DNA of 64,000 nt from Calothrix brevissima NIES-22 (GTDB taxonomy: Bacteria > Cyanobacteriota > Cyanobacteriia > Cyanobacteriales > Nostocaceae): the NCBI RefSeq assembly GCF_002367995.1, contig NZ_AP018207.1:1116001-1180000 (forward strand), written 5' to 3'. Numbering within the stretch: the first letter of the stretch is position 1; every line of letters starts with the position of its first letter. Below are positions 26,779 to 36,127 of this stretch, piece by piece. The notes beneath the pieces were generated by a model. The model searched no databases, had not been told where the DNA came from, and worked only from the letters and a program-made list of their open reading frames with translations. The position numbers and the translations under genes were made by a program.

Positions 26779-28095
26779 ATGAGCTATCCTATTGACGCCA
26801 CCCATCACCCCAGTTTACGCAGTTGGGTTGAATCAGCAAATCAACCAGACACCGATTTTCCTATCCAAAACTTACCTTTTGCTGTTTTTCGCCGCCAAGG
26901 TAGCGCCGAAACTCCGCGAATTGGAGTAGCAATTGGCGAGAAAATTTTAGATTTAACTAGATGTTTTCAACTTGGTTTACTTTCAGAACTCCCCGAACAA
27001 TTGCAAATTGCTTGTACCGCCCCTAATTTAAATCTCTTAATGGGGATGGAAATTCCTGCTAGATTAGCTTTGCGTCAGCACCTCAGCCAGTTATTGCAAG
27101 CTAACAGACAACCACAGCCGCCAGCAGAAATTCTCTTCACCATGTCTGATGCTGAATTTTTACTACCTGCAATAATTGGTGATTATACTGATTTTTACGC
27201 CTCCATCTTTCACGCCACAAATGTCGGTAAGCTTTTCCGCCCAGACAATCCTTTACTACCTAACTATAAATATGTACCTATCGCTTATCATGGACGCGCT
27301 TCTTCTATTGTGCCTAGCAATACCCTGATCAAACGTCCTAGCGGACAAATCAAACCGCCAGCAGATTCAGTCCCAAAATTTGCACCTACGCAAATGCTGG
27401 ATTACGAATTAGAAATTGGGTTTTTTGTCGGTGTTGGTAATCAACCGGGAGAACCTATATATATAGATAAAGCAGAAGAACATATATTTGGACTGTGTTT
27501 AGTTAATGATTGGTCAGCTAGAGATATTCAAGCTTGGGAATATCAACCTTTAGGGCCATTTTTAGCCAAGAGTTTTGCAACCACAATTTCCCCTTGGCTA
27601 GTTACCTTAGAAGCCTTAGCACCGTTTCGCTGTCCGGCTTTTAGTCGTGGGGAAAGCGATCCGCAGCCGCTACCTTATTTATCTTCGCCAATCGATGAGA
27701 GTTTGGGCGGTATCAATATTACATTAGAAGTCTGGATAACTTCGGCGCAAATGCAACAACAGGGTTTAGAACCTTGGCTGTTAAGTCATGGTTCTTTCCA
27801 ACAAATGTATTGGACATTAGCGCAAATGCTCACCCATCACGCCAGTAATGGTTGTAACCTGCGTTCAGGAGATTTACTTGCAAGTGGTACCGTTTCCGGT
27901 GCGGAAGTGGGTTCGCAAGGTTGCTTATTAGAAATTACACAGCGCGGTTCTCAACCAATTACACTACCTACAGGTGAGATGCGAAAATTCTTAGCTGATG
28001 GTGATGAAGTGATTTTGCGGGGATATTGTGAAACCCCAGGTTACCAGCGCATTGGATTTGGCGAATGTCGCGGTAAGATTTTCAATTTATCGTGA
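26779..28095 (+). CDS. fahA: Fumarylacetoacetase
   Basis: A 438-aa fumarylacetoacetate hydrolase, which cleaves fumarylacetoacetate to fumarate and acetoacetate in tyrosine/homogentisate catabolism. Family motifs are clear: YHGRASSIVPS, LDYELEIGFFVG (metal-binding Glu pair), VNDWSARDIQAWEYQPLGPF (metal-binding Asp and active-site stretch) and SGTVSG near the C-terminus. The N-terminal domain (LPFAVFRRQG, PRIGVAIGEKILDL) is the usual one. The length fits the eukaryotic-like enzyme (about 420 aa). It is a single gene here with no other homogentisate-pathway genes beside it. The stop codon lies within an 18-bp perfect inverted repeat. Confidence 0.95.
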   Translation: MSYPIDATHHPSLRSWVESANQPDTDFPIQNLPFAVFRRQGSAETPRIGVAIGEKILDLTRCFQLGLLSELPEQLQIACTAPNLNLLMGMEIPARLALRQHLSQLLQANRQPQPPAEILFTMSDAEFLLPAIIGDYTDFYASIFHATNVGKLFRPDNPLLPNYKYVPIAYHGRASSIVPSNTLIKRPSGQIKPPADSVPKFAPTQMLDYELEIGFFVGVGNQPGEPIYIDKAEEHIFGLCLVNDWSARDIQAWEYQPLGPFLAKSFATTISPWLVTLEALAPFRCPAFSRGESDPQPLPYLSSPIDESLGGINITLEVWITSAQMQQQGLEPWLLSHGSFQQMYWTLAQMLTHHASNGCNLRSGDLLASGTVSGAEVGSQGCLLEITQRGSQPITLPTGEMRKFLADGDEVILRGYCETPGYQRIGFGECRGKIFNLS

Positions 28096-28130
28096 ATGCG
28101 ATCGCTGTTATGGCGATCGCATTCACGATA
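28088..28130 (+). terminator. Perfect 18-bp inverted repeat at the fahA stop codon
   Basis: TATCGTGAATGCGATCGC (28088-28105), a 7-base loop and the exact complement (28113-28130). Each arm contains the HIP1 octamer and the left arm contains the fahA stop codon. No T-run follows, so it may act as an RNA-stabilising or weak terminator stem rather than a classic intrinsic terminator. Confidence 0.6.
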
Positions 28131-28170
28131 AATAATACCAATTTCAAAAGAGAATGTGGCAGATTGTAGA

Positions 28171-28431
28171 GGCATGGCACATGGGTGTCAACTTAAGTTC
28201 TCTCACTTACCCGACGTACCGCCCGCAGGCTGTAAGCCTGGGGCTAACGTTACAAAGCCCACCTGCGTGGGCTAGATTTTCTTAGCCCACGCAGGTGGGC
28301 TTTGTTCAATTAGCCGCACCCTTCGAGGGTGACGGCGGTTTATTGGGTAAGCGAGTGGCTGGGGGTGAGGGCGAAACCTTTTCACCAAGCGGGTTGCACG
28401 TTAAGTTGACACCAATGGGCATTGCCATGCC
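28171..28431. repeat. Outer imperfect palindrome enclosing hairpin element E
   Basis: GGCATGGCAC...GGTGTCAACTTAA (28171-28196) pairs with TTAAGTTGACACC...GCCATGCC (28401-28431), enclosing another palindromic element. This nested arrangement suggests one repeat was inserted inside another. It fills the spacer between the convergent fahA and phosphoketolase genes. Confidence 0.75.
28202..28354. repeat. Four-hairpin element, copy E
   Basis: A complete copy with an outer stem CTCACTTACCCGACGTACCGCC against GGCGG...GGGTAAGCGAG. Hairpins 2 and 3 are of the CCCAC/GTGGG type and hairpin 4 is CACCC-TTCGA-GGGTG. Confidence 0.9.
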
Positions 28432-28455
28432 CTCTAGAATATATTGATGTGCCGC

Positions 28456-30843
28456 TTAATAAGGCCACTTCCAATTGCGGATTTCTGGCATATCTTCGCC
28501 ATAACGCTCAATGTAGTGCTTATGCTCAATCAGCTTATCTTGCAACATTTGCTTGACGTAAGCGGCTTTAGCACCCAATTTCGGGACGCGATCAATTACG
28601 TCCATTACTAAATGGAAGCGATCGAGGTCGTTCAGTACAACCATATCAAAGGGAGTGGTGGTAGTACCTTCTTCTTTGAAACCGCGCACGTGTAAATTGT
28701 GATGGTTGGTATGGCGATAGGTTAGGCGGTGAATCAACCAAGGGTAACCATGAAAAGCAAAGATAATCGGTTTATCGGTGGTAAAAATTGTGTCGAAGTC
28801 TTTGCTGCTTAAACCGTGGGGATGTTCGCCTTTGGGTTGCAGTGTCATCAAGTCCACTACGTTGACTACCCGCACTTTTAACTCTGGGAAGTTCTGGCGC
28901 AAGATATCCACAGCAGCTAAGGTTTCTAAGGTGGGAATATCACCGGCGCAAGCCATGACTACATCTGGTTCGCTACCTTTATCATTACTTGCCCATTCCC
29001 AAATACCCAAGCCTTTAGTACAGTGCTTAATGGCGGAATCCATGTCTAAGTACTGTAAAGCTGGCTGTTTACCCGCAACAATGACGTTGACGTAATGCTT
29101 ACTTCGGAGACAGTGATCTGTGACTGACAACAAAGTATTAGCATCAGGGGGTAAATAAATGCGGACAACTTCTGCTTTTTTATTGGCTACATGGTCGATA
29201 AAACCGGGGTCTTGGTGAGAAAAACCGTTGTGGTCTTGTCGCCAAACATGGGAAGTTAGCAGGTAGTTTAGGGATGCAATTGGTCTGCGCCAAGGAATAT
29301 CCAGGGTAGTTTTTAACCATTTGGCGTGCTGGTTAAACATCGAGTCAATGATGTGGATAAACGCCTCATAGCAAGAGAAGAACCCATGACGACCAGTGAG
29401 CAAGTAGCCTTCTAACCAACCTTGACAGCAAGTTTCACTGAGCATTTCCATCACCCGCCCGTTGGGTGATAGATGTTCGTCTTCCGGAAGGATTTCCGCC
29501 GCCCAAGTCCGGTCTGTAACTTCAAATACCGCATCTAGGCGGTTAGATTGGGTTTCATCGGGGCCGAAAATCCGGAAATTGCGATTTTCTTCGTTAAATT
29601 GTAAGATGTCCCGGAGAAATTTACCCGCAACTTTAGTAGCTTCGGCTTCGACTTTACCCGGTTGGGCAACATCTACAGCATATTTTTGGAAATCAGGTAT
29701 GTTCAGGTCGCGCAGTACCATACCGCCATTGGTATGGGGATTATCGCCCATGCGACGATGTCCTTGGGGAGCTAATTCGGCTAATTCGGGTATTAGCTGC
29801 CCTTTTTCGTCAAAAAGTTCTTCTGGTTTGTAACTCTTTAACCAATCTTCCAATAATTTCAGGTGTTCTGGCTTTTTGGCAATTTCGCCAAAGGGGACTT
29901 GGTGCGATCGCCAAGAATCTTCGGTCTTTTTCCCATCTACTTGTTTGGGGCCTGTCCAACCTTTGGGAGTCCGCAAAATAATCATCGGCCATTGTGGGCG
30001 TTGGCTAAACCCATGTACCCTAGCTTCTCTTTGGATACTTTGTATCTCAGTAACAATAGTATCCAAAGTTGCCGCCATTTGCTGATGCACATCGGCGGGG
30101 TCGGAACCTTCCACAAAGTAAGGTTTATATCCATAGCCAACAAATAAGCTTTCTAACTCATCATGGCTTAACCGTGATAGTACTGTAGGGTTAGCAATTT
30201 TATACCCATTAAGGTGTAAAATCGGCAATACTGCACCATCATGGACAGGGTTAATAAACTTATTAGAGTGCCAGCTTGTAGCTAAAGCACCGGTTTCTGC
30301 TTCTCCATCACCGACAACAGCCGCCACAATTAAATCGGGATTATCAAAAGCTGCTCCGTAGGCGTGGACAAGTGCGTAACCAAGTTCACCGCCTTCATGG
30401 ATCGAACCAGGAGTTTCCGGCGCTACATGGCTGGGAATCCCACCAGGGAAGGAAAATTGTTTAAAAAGTTGCTTCATCCCCTCAACATTTTGAGCAATGT
30501 TGGGGTAGTATTTGCTATACGTACCTTCTAAGTAAGTATTCGCAACGATACCCGGCCCGCCATGACCAGGCCCGGCAATGTAAATTGTATTCAGGTCATA
30601 TTTTTTGATTACCCGATTCAAATGTACATAGATAAAATTTAGACCGGGTGTGGTTCCCCAGTGACCTAAAAGCCTGGGTTTTACATGTTCTAGCTTCAGT
30701 GGTTCTCGTAAAAGCGGATTATCAAGCAGATATATTTGGCCTACTGAAAGATAATTAGCCGCACGCCAGTAGGCGTTTATTTTGCGTAATTCTTCATCCT
30801 TTAAAGGCTTTGGTTGAGTCGGACTTGCTAAAGTCATTATCAA
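28456..30843 (-). CDS. xfp: Phosphoketolase
   Basis: A 795-aa thiamine-diphosphate phosphoketolase that splits xylulose 5-phosphate (and often fructose 6-phosphate) with phosphate to acetyl phosphate plus an aldose phosphate. Seen: the N-terminal [18 protein letters not shown] signature, GPGHGGPG, the TPP-binding [20 protein letters not shown], and the C-terminal [15 protein letters not shown] block. The length is typical (about 790-810 aa). It would feed acetyl-CoA synthesis from Calvin-cycle sugars; cyanobacteria use it in the dark or with acetate/glycogen metabolism. The start could be the second Met (MTLASPTQP). A 620-bp upstream spacer without genes suggests its own, possibly regulated, promoter. 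No acetate kinase gene follows. Confidence 0.95.
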   Translation of the reverse strand: MIMTLASPTQPKPLKDEELRKINAYWRAANYLSVGQIYLLDNPLLREPLKLEHVKPRLLGHWGTTPGLNFIYVHLNRVIKKYDLNTIYIAGPGHGGPGIVANTYLEGTYSKYYPNIAQNVEGMKQLFKQFSFPGGIPSHVAPETPGSIHEGGELGYALVHAYGAAFDNPDLIVAAVVGDGEAETGALATSWHSNKFINPVHDGAVLPILHLNGYKIANPTVLSRLSHDELESLFVGYGYKPYFVEGSDPADVHQQMAATLDTIVTEIQSIQREARVHGFSQRPQWPMIILRTPKGWTGPKQVDGKKTEDSWRSHQVPFGEIAKKPEHLKLLEDWLKSYKPEELFDEKGQLIPELAELAPQGHRRMGDNPHTNGGMVLRDLNIPDFQKYAVDVAQPGKVEAEATKVAGKFLRDILQFNEENRNFRIFGPDETQSNRLDAVFEVTDRTWAAEILPEDEHLSPNGRVMEMLSETCCQGWLEGYLLTGRHGFFSCYEAFIHIIDSMFNQHAKWLKTTLDIPWRRPIASLNYLLTSHVWRQDHNGFSHQDPGFIDHVANKKAEVVRIYLPPDANTLLSVTDHCLRSKHYVNVIVAGKQPALQYLDMDSAIKHCTKGLGIWEWASNDKGSEPDVVMACAGDIPTLETLAAVDILRQNFPELKVRVVNVVDLMTLQPKGEHPHGLSSKDFDTIFTTDKPIIFAFHGYPWLIHRLTYRHTNHHNLHVRGFKEEGTTTTPFDMVVLNDLDRFHLVMDVIDRVPKLGAKAAYVKQMLQDKLIEHKHYIERYGEDMPEIRNWKWPY

Positions 30844-31464
30844 ACTCCATTACATGAGGATGTGACGAATTCATTCAATCAGTATGCAAGTTTACTTATC
30901 TAGAGGCTGAGTGTCATCTTACTCGTGACAAATTTACCCAGTATTTCTCTGGAATGTGGAAATTAATCGCTGTGTCAGACAGTTATTCGCTCAAATCTAA
31001 AATAAATATGAAAAAACACTAATGAAGAATTCTCTGCCACAGTAACAAATTTATCAGGCGATGTAGCTGATTTTTAAGATTATTTTTACGATTAAATTCC
31101 TGATTTATGTAAATCATTACAATCAGATAAATTGGTATTTTGGCAAACATATCTCAGCTTTATCACTGATTTTTTGCGAATAAATAGCTAAACATTAGCG
31201 GGGATCAAAAATATATTTGCGTTTGCTTCCCTGTAGAATGAATTTTGCCATTCAAAATCATAAAATGTCATATCACAGCAAGTTTCAGCACTTTTAAAGT
31301 CTTATTTTTGGCGACAGATCGGCAAGCTGTCTTACATTTAAATTCCGGCTATCACGTGGGCAAGATGATTTGCATCCAAGAGGTTGATTAACTTTAGCTA
31401 GGCAACATAGATATCAAATCAAATTTGACGCAAAAATTCCCCCTACAGGGTGAAGACATAATTT
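30844..31464. other. Long AT-rich spacer upstream of the phosphoketolase gene
   Basis: About 620 bp with no convincing ORF, no STRR and none of the repeat families of this window, which is unusual for spacers here. It must contain the phosphoketolase promoter. I see no motif that I can name. Confidence 0.5.
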
Positions 31465-32163
31465 TCAAGTCAAATCTTCGGGATTAATACCCATTTCTCG
31501 GAATCTATCAGCTAGAAGTTGCGATCGCCTTTTTTCTGCTTCTAATGCTGCTTCGGCTGCTTCTGCGCGTTGTCGTTCTTGTTCGAGAAGTTGACAAATT
31601 TCTACATAAGTAAAAAACTTTGTCCCATCAGGACGATAAATTTGCAACTCATCGCCAGATAAATCAAAGCGAATTCCTAAGCGGGGACTAAGTAAATTTG
31701 CAGTTACGGCGATAACATCTAACCCCCCTTCACCACGCAACCAACCTCTTAACTGATTTTTCTCAGGATTGTAAATATAATACTCCTCAACACCGTAGCG
31801 ATCGTAAAACAGGAGTTTTCTATCCATTTCATCTTGAGAATTGCTAGGAGACAGAATTTCAAATACTACCTGCGGTGGAATTCCTGATTCATTCCATTGT
31901 TGATAAGAACCGCGTTTACCCTTTGGTCTGCCAAACACAACCATAACATCCGGCGCATTAAAAATATTATTCCGTCCTTCTACCGGATACCAAAATAAAT
32001 CTCCCGCCACAAATACATTCCCATCGTTGGCGTACAGCCAATCTAAATTTTGCTGGATAACCAAAATCCAGCGAAATTGTTCAGTATTATTTGCCATTGG
32101 CTGTCCGTCACTATCTGGGTAGATGACTTCTGTTTGGGTAAATGATTCGGCGTGAGAAACCAT
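31465..32163 (-). CDS. Uma2-family (DUF820) putative endonuclease
   Basis: A 232-aa Uma2-family protein with a PD-(D/E)xK-type core: PDVMVVFGRPKG, VVFEILSPSN, then DRKLLFYDRYGVEEYYIYNP. The C-terminal ~45 residues form a coiled coil (LEQERQRAEAAEAALEAEKR), usual for the cyanobacterial members. The family is highly amplified in cyanobacteria with unknown physiological role. The frame stays open upstream to 32358, but that part is encoded by a 9-bp microsatellite (a Ser-Leu/Pro run) with no family similarity, so I placed the start at 32163 (MVSHAESFTQTEV). It is downstream of rimM and could be read from the same promoter. Confidence 0.85.
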   Translation of the reverse strand: MVSHAESFTQTEVIYPDSDGQPMANNTEQFRWILVIQQNLDWLYANDGNVFVAGDLFWYPVEGRNNIFNAPDVMVVFGRPKGKRGSYQQWNESGIPPQVVFEILSPSNSQDEMDRKLLFYDRYGVEEYYIYNPEKNQLRGWLRGEGGLDVIAVTANLLSPRLGIRFDLSGDELQIYRPDGTKFFTYVEICQLLEQERQRAEAAEAALEAEKRRSQLLADRFREMGINPEDLT

Positions 32164-32202
32164 AGGCTGAAGTCTCAATGCTGCTTGGATTGTAGCACTG
32201 GA

Positions 32203-32304
32203 TAAGGAGGACAAGGGGGACAAGGAAGACAAGGGGGGCAGGGGGGACAAGGAGGACAAGGAAGACAAGGGGGACAAGGAAGACAAGGAAGACAAGGAAG
32301 ATGA
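32203..32304. repeat. 9-bp microsatellite (GACAAGGAA/GACAAGGGG)
   Basis: About 11 units of the 9-bp family, purine-rich on the plus strand, in the Uma2 leader. This is the same family as at 33049, 34582, 53848, 54867, 59912 and 61584. Confidence 0.9.
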
Positions 32305-32390
32305 GTATTTTACAATGCCCAATGACGGCAGTTGCTTTAAGCCGGGAAACCCGTCCAACGCACTGCCTCCCCAATGCCCAATGCCCTAAA

Positions 32391-32957
32391 TTAAATTTCC
32401 AATAACCCTGGTGGTGGTGTAATTTCAATGCGCCCACCTTGGATATCTACTACAGGTGCGATCGCTTCTACAAAGGGTACTAAAACTTTCTTCTGTTTTT
32501 TATCCGGTGCAAATGCTGGATCTAACTCGACTTCTAATAAATCGTTACCAGCAGGAATGATATCTACCACCTTACCCACCAGTTCGCCAGAAGCTTGCAA
32601 AAACACTGATAACCCAAGCAAATCAGGAACATAAAATTCATCTTCTGCCAACTGGGGGCGATCGCTTATTGGTACCATTAACTGACAATCGCGCAATTCC
32701 TCAGCTTGGTTGCGATTGTTCACCCCAGCTAATTTAATAACGTATAAATTCTTACTTTCAATGTAACGCCCTTCCAGCAATTCTACAGGCTGTGGTTCTT
32801 TCGCCCCTGGACGCAATAACCAACGTTTTCCTGCTACCTCAAATCGTTCCGGGAAGTCAGTATTGGGATACACCCGCATCTCTCCAGCTAATCCTTGAGG
32901 CGCAACAATCTTACCAATATCTAACCAATCGTCCAATTTTGGGTTGTCATTTGTCAT
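32391..32957 (-). CDS. rimM: Ribosome maturation factor RimM
   Basis: A 188-aa RimM, needed for maturation of the 30S head and 16S rRNA processing through binding to ribosomal protein S19. The N-terminal RimM beta-barrel begins at [19 protein letters not shown] and ends with the [10 protein letters not shown] region. The C-terminal PRC-barrel contains [27 protein letters not shown], and the conserved end [20 protein letters not shown]. The first codons (MTNDN) are encoded by the STRR unit ATGACAA. Four ATGs lie in this STRR at 7-bp spacing and only the one at 32957 is in frame. A TTG eight codons in could be an alternative start. Confidence 0.93.
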   Translation of the reverse strand: MTNDNPKLDDWLDIGKIVAPQGLAGEMRVYPNTDFPERFEVAGKRWLLRPGAKEPQPVELLEGRYIESKNLYVIKLAGVNNRNQAEELRDCQLMVPISDRPQLAEDEFYVPDLLGLSVFLQASGELVGKVVDIIPAGNDLLEVELDPAFAPDKKQKKVLVPFVEAIAPVVDIQGGRIEITPPPGLLEI

Positions 32958-33042
32958 TTGTCATTTGTCATTTGTAATAAGGCATGGGGCATGGGGCATT
33001 GGGCATTGGGCATTAGTCAACAGTCAAGAGTCAATAGTCATT
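32945..33042. repeat. STRR field overlapping the rimM start
   Basis: Four TTTGTCA heptamers, then GGGGCAT/GGGCATT heptamers, then CAGTCAA/GAGTCAA units. The first block overlaps the first codons of rimM on the opposite strand. Confidence 0.9.
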
Positions 33043-33048
33043 TATTTT

Positions 33049-33120
33049 CCCCCTTGTCCTCCTTGTCCTCCTTGTCCTCCTTGTCCCCCTTGTCTCCCTT
33101 CCCCCTGCCCCCTGCCTCCT
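33049..33120. repeat. 9-bp microsatellite (CTTGTCCTC/CTTGTCCCC)
   Basis: Seven or so units, pyrimidine-rich on the plus strand, directly at the 3' end of the aminotransferase gene. Confidence 0.9.
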
Positions 33121-33121
33121 T

Positions 33122-34405
33122 TTAAGCGCTGACAGTCGCATTCTGATATATTTGTTCTACTGCCTTCGCTAACCGACTCATCCCGGTTACCAACTCTTCA
33201 TCGCTACCGGTGAGGCTGATGCGGACACATTGTTGTTTGTGCGGCCATTCTTCTTTTAAACCGGGGAAGAAGGTACTACCAGGAACCACAATTACACCGA
33301 ATTTCTTTAATTCTTGGTATAATTCCCAGTCAGTAATTGGTAAATCTTGTAACCACAACCAAGCAAAGATTGCGCCTTCACCACGATGGAGGAACCAAGG
33401 TAAGTCCTTGGGCATGGCTGCTTCTAGGGTATTTTCTAATACAGTGAATTTGTTTTGGTAGAAGGGGCGAATTACTTGTTCCGCAATTTCCGCTAACGCG
33501 CCAGAATTGATTGCTCGCGCTGCGATCGCTTGTCCATATCGGGAGGAATGCAAGCTAGCATTAGTTTGGAAGGATTCGAGAACTTGAATTGTCTTTTCAT
33601 TACCGATCGCAATCCCGATTCTTTCCCCTGGTAACCCGGCTTTCGATAAACTGGTGCAATGCAGGATATTGTCTTCAAATATCAACGACATATCCGTGAA
33701 ATTCAGCGCGGGGAAAGGCGGCGCATAGGCGGAGTCAATTAATACTGGCACATCGTAAGGTGCAGCTAAAGCCGCAATTTTTCTCACTTCTTCATCGGTG
33801 AGCACATTACCTGTAGGATTACAGGGACGAGAAAAAATTACGCAACCTGTACTTTCTGAAATAGAAAGTTGGCTGAAGTCAGGACGATATTTAAATCTGT
33901 GGGCAGGTGCATCAATATCTAAAGCTGGTTTATAAGCAACTAAAGCTTCCGGAGCTAGACAAAGTCCACCATAACCAGTGTAATCAGGACTTAAAGGTAA
34001 AACTATTTGCTTGAGTTCGCCTGTAGTCGTGTAACCACCGAAAGCATTAGCGGCGTAGAAGTATAAAGTTTGACTACCAGGAGTAATTAAAATATTGCGA
34101 GCAGTTAATTGTAAACCGTAACGCCGATTAAAATCATTCGCGATCGCTTCTATTAATGGTGCATAACCTTGGCTAGAGCCGTAACGGCAAACCACTTCAC
34201 CATATTCCGAGCTAGCCAGCAAATCTGCTGTACAATCGCGCCATAACTGCTCCACAGCAGGCAAAATCAACGGATTACCCGCACTCAAGTTAATCAATTC
34301 CTGCCCCGTGCCAGATTGCAGCGTTTCGATAATATCTTTCATAATCGCTCGCACGCCGGTCAGGTTAGACATTTGAGCGCCAATTTTTGTAAGGGCAGGA
34401 TTCAT
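33122..34405 (-). CDS. AvtA-like aminotransferase (valine--pyruvate type)
   Basis: A 427-aa fold-type I PLP aminotransferase most like valine--pyruvate transaminase (AvtA). Seen: NLSAGNPLILPAVE near the N-terminus, ITPGSQTLYFYAAN, SRPCNPTGNVLTDEE (the NPTGN substrate/PLP loop), VLIDSAYAPPFP (PLP-binding Asp) and TSLSKAGLPGERIG with the Schiff-base Lys. AvtA interconverts valine/alanine with the 2-oxoacids. The NLSAGNP and SLSKAGLPGERIG wording separates it from ordinary aspartate aminotransferases, but a different amino-acid specificity is possible. Its 3' end abuts a microsatellite. The upstream spacer is nearly all repeats. Confidence 0.85.
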   Translation of the reverse strand: MNPALTKIGAQMSNLTGVRAIMKDIIETLQSGTGQELINLSAGNPLILPAVEQLWRDCTADLLASSEYGEVVCRYGSSQGYAPLIEAIANDFNRRYGLQLTARNILITPGSQTLYFYAANAFGGYTTTGELKQIVLPLSPDYTGYGGLCLAPEALVAYKPALDIDAPAHRFKYRPDFSQLSISESTGCVIFSRPCNPTGNVLTDEEVRKIAALAAPYDVPVLIDSAYAPPFPALNFTDMSLIFEDNILHCTSLSKAGLPGERIGIAIGNEKTIQVLESFQTNASLHSSRYGQAIAARAINSGALAEIAEQVIRPFYQNKFTVLENTLEAAMPKDLPWFLHRGEGAIFAWLWLQDLPITDWELYQELKKFGVIVVPGSTFFPGLKEEWPHKQQCVRISLTGSDEELVTGMSRLAKAVEQIYQNATVSA

Positions 34406-34543
34406 AGGCTGTGACTAATAATTTATTGAGGAATTGACTAAATTCTTATGAGGGAATTTCTACTAGCAAAAGTTTACATCATTGCTCAGAAAGCTATTTC
34501 CATCATTTATTAATCTAACTAAAGAATGACATTTTAACAAAAT

Positions 34544-34580
34544 TAGTCATTTGTCATTGGTCATTTGTCATTTGTCATTA
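34544..34580. repeat. Heptanucleotide STRR (TTGTCAT)
   Basis: Five copies of a 7-bp unit (GTCATTT/GTCATTG) next to the microsatellite at 34582. Confidence 0.85.
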
Positions 34581-34581
34581 T

Positions 34582-34715
34582 TCCCCCTTGTCCCCCTTGT
34601 CTTCCTTGTCTTCCTTGTCCCCCTTATCTTCCTTGTCTTCCTTGTCTTCCTTGTCTTCCTTGTCTTCCTTGTCTTCCTTGTCCTCCTTGTCCCCCTTCTC
34701 CCCCTGCCTCCCTAG
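34582..34715. repeat. 9-bp microsatellite, longest copy (CTTGTCTTC)
   Basis: About 14 units of the 9-bp repeat, mainly CTTGTCTTC and CTTGTCCCC, in the divergent spacer between the aminotransferase and the alcohol dehydrogenase. The plus strand is pyrimidine-only except for one G per unit. Confidence 0.95.
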
Positions 34716-34772
34716 CCCTTAAGCGTCAATTTTCTGTAAACTCATAAAAGCCCATTAACGCAACTTGTATAC

Positions 34773-34779
34773 AGGAGGG
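34773..34779 (+). promoter_or_regulatory. Strong Shine-Dalgarno fixing a GTG start
   Basis: The sequence AGGAGGG lies 7-8 bases before the GTG at 34787, which decides the unusual start codon of the alcohol dehydrogenase gene. Confidence 0.8.
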
Positions 34780-34786
34780 CTAAGGC

Positions 34787-35896
34787 GTGGATGTTAAAGC
34801 CGCAGTCGCTTACGGCGCAGGTAAGCCATTAACTATAGAAACCGTTCAATTAGCAGGGCCACAAGCTGGTGAAGTTTTGGTAGAAATCAAAGCGAGTGGT
34901 GTTTGTCATACCGATGCATTTACTCTTTCTGGTGACGATCCTGAAGGTTTGTTTCCCGCCATTTTAGGTCATGAAGGCGCAGGTGTAGTTGTTGATGTGG
35001 GGGCTGGTGTAACTAGTGTAAAACCAGGCGATCGCGTTATTCCTCTCTACACCCCAGAATGTCGTCAGTGTGAATATTGTCTCAGCCTCAAAACCAATCT
35101 CTGCCAAGCTATTCGCCCTACTCAAGGACGGGGTGTTATGCCTGATGGTACCAGTCGCTTTAGTATCGGTGGCGAGATGATTCATCATTATATGGGCACA
35201 TCTACCTTCGCCAACTATACAGTTTTACCGGAAATTGCCGTTGCCAAAATCCGCGATGATGCCCCCTTTGATAAGGTTTGTTACATTGGCTGCGGTGTTA
35301 CCACAGGTATAGGTGCAGTTATTTATACGGCTAAAGTCGAACCAGGCGCAAAGGTAATAGTATTTGGCTTAGGTGGGATAGGTTTAAATGTCATCCAAGG
35401 GGCAAGGCTGGTGGGAGCAGATATGATTGTTGGGGTAGATATTAATCCCAGCAAACGCGCCTTAGCTGAAAAATTTGGCATGACACATTTTGTGAATCCG
35501 CAAGAAGTCGAAGGTGATTTAGTTCCTTATTTAGTTGACTTAACTAAAGGCGGTGCTGATTACACTTTTGAATGTATCGGCAATGTGAACGTGATGCGCC
35601 AAGCCTTAGAATGCTGTCACAAAGGTTGGGGTGTCAGTGTAATTATTGGTGTTGCCGGTGCGGGAAAAGAAATTAGTACTCGTCCTTTTCAATTAGTAAC
35701 AGGGCGAGTGTGGAAAGGTTCAGCTTTTGGTGGTGCCAGAGGACGTACAGATGTGCCGAAAATAGTTGATTGGTATATGGAAGGAAAAATTAATATTGAT
35801 GATTTAATTACCCATGTAATGCCAATTGAACAAATTAATGATGCTTTTGAATTAATGCACACAGGTGAATCAATTAGAAGTGTAGTGACATTTTAA
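34787..35896 (+). CDS. frmA: Class III alcohol dehydrogenase / S-(hydroxymethyl)glutathione dehydrogenase
   Basis: A 369-aa zinc alcohol dehydrogenase of class III. It oxidises S-hydroxymethylglutathione (formaldehyde detoxification) and, in the same family, reduces S-nitrosoglutathione. Catalytic zinc ligands are in [14 protein letters not shown] and the later CGVTTG. The structural zinc site is the four-Cys [15 protein letters not shown]. The NAD-binding motif is [13 protein letters not shown]. The length and the lack of inserts match the family (about 370 aa). GTG start with a strong Shine-Dalgarno. No S-formylglutathione hydrolase gene follows, so the second pathway step must be elsewhere. 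Confidence 0.93.
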   Translation: MDVKAAVAYGAGKPLTIETVQLAGPQAGEVLVEIKASGVCHTDAFTLSGDDPEGLFPAILGHEGAGVVVDVGAGVTSVKPGDRVIPLYTPECRQCEYCLSLKTNLCQAIRPTQGRGVMPDGTSRFSIGGEMIHHYMGTSTFANYTVLPEIAVAKIRDDAPFDKVCYIGCGVTTGIGAVIYTAKVEPGAKVIVFGLGGIGLNVIQGARLVGADMIVGVDINPSKRALAEKFGMTHFVNPQEVEGDLVPYLVDLTKGGADYTFECIGNVNVMRQALECCHKGWGVSVIIGVAGAGKEISTRPFQLVTGRVWKGSAFGGARGRTDVPKIVDWYMEGKINIDDLITHVMPIEQINDAFELMHTGESIRSVVTF

Positions 35897-35898
35897 AT

Positions 35899-35938
35899 TG
35901 GGCATGGGGCATTGGGCATTGGGCATTGGGCATTGGGG
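35899..35938. repeat. Heptanucleotide STRR (GGGCATT)
   Basis: Five copies of GGGCATG/GGGCATT directly after the alcohol dehydrogenase stop codon. Confidence 0.85.
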
Positions 35939-36080
35939 AGACAAGGAGGACAAATGACTATAGTGATTACGCACACTCTACGAATTCTTCTCCCCTTGGG
36001 AGACGCTGCGCGTTGGCGGAAGCCTCTCGCAGAGAAGGCGGTTCAATAAATTAAGCTTTTTGGCAATTTTTGCGTAAGTC

Positions 36081-36122
36081 CTTGACTATTGACTATTGAC
36101 TATTGACTATTGACTATTGACA
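36081..36122. repeat. Heptanucleotide STRR (TTGACTA)
   Basis: Five copies of the 7-bp unit GACTATT immediately 3' of the small DUF4864-like gene on the other strand. Confidence 0.85.
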
Positions 36123-36127
36123 AATAA

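Noticed and set aside
29462-29833. Long frame antisense to the phosphoketolase gene
   Set aside because: Shadow frame of a strongly conserved gene with no features of its own.
32164-32358. N-terminal extension of the Uma2 protein
   Set aside because: It is encoded by the 9-bp microsatellite and unrelated to the family; the ATG at 32163 fits the usual N-terminus.
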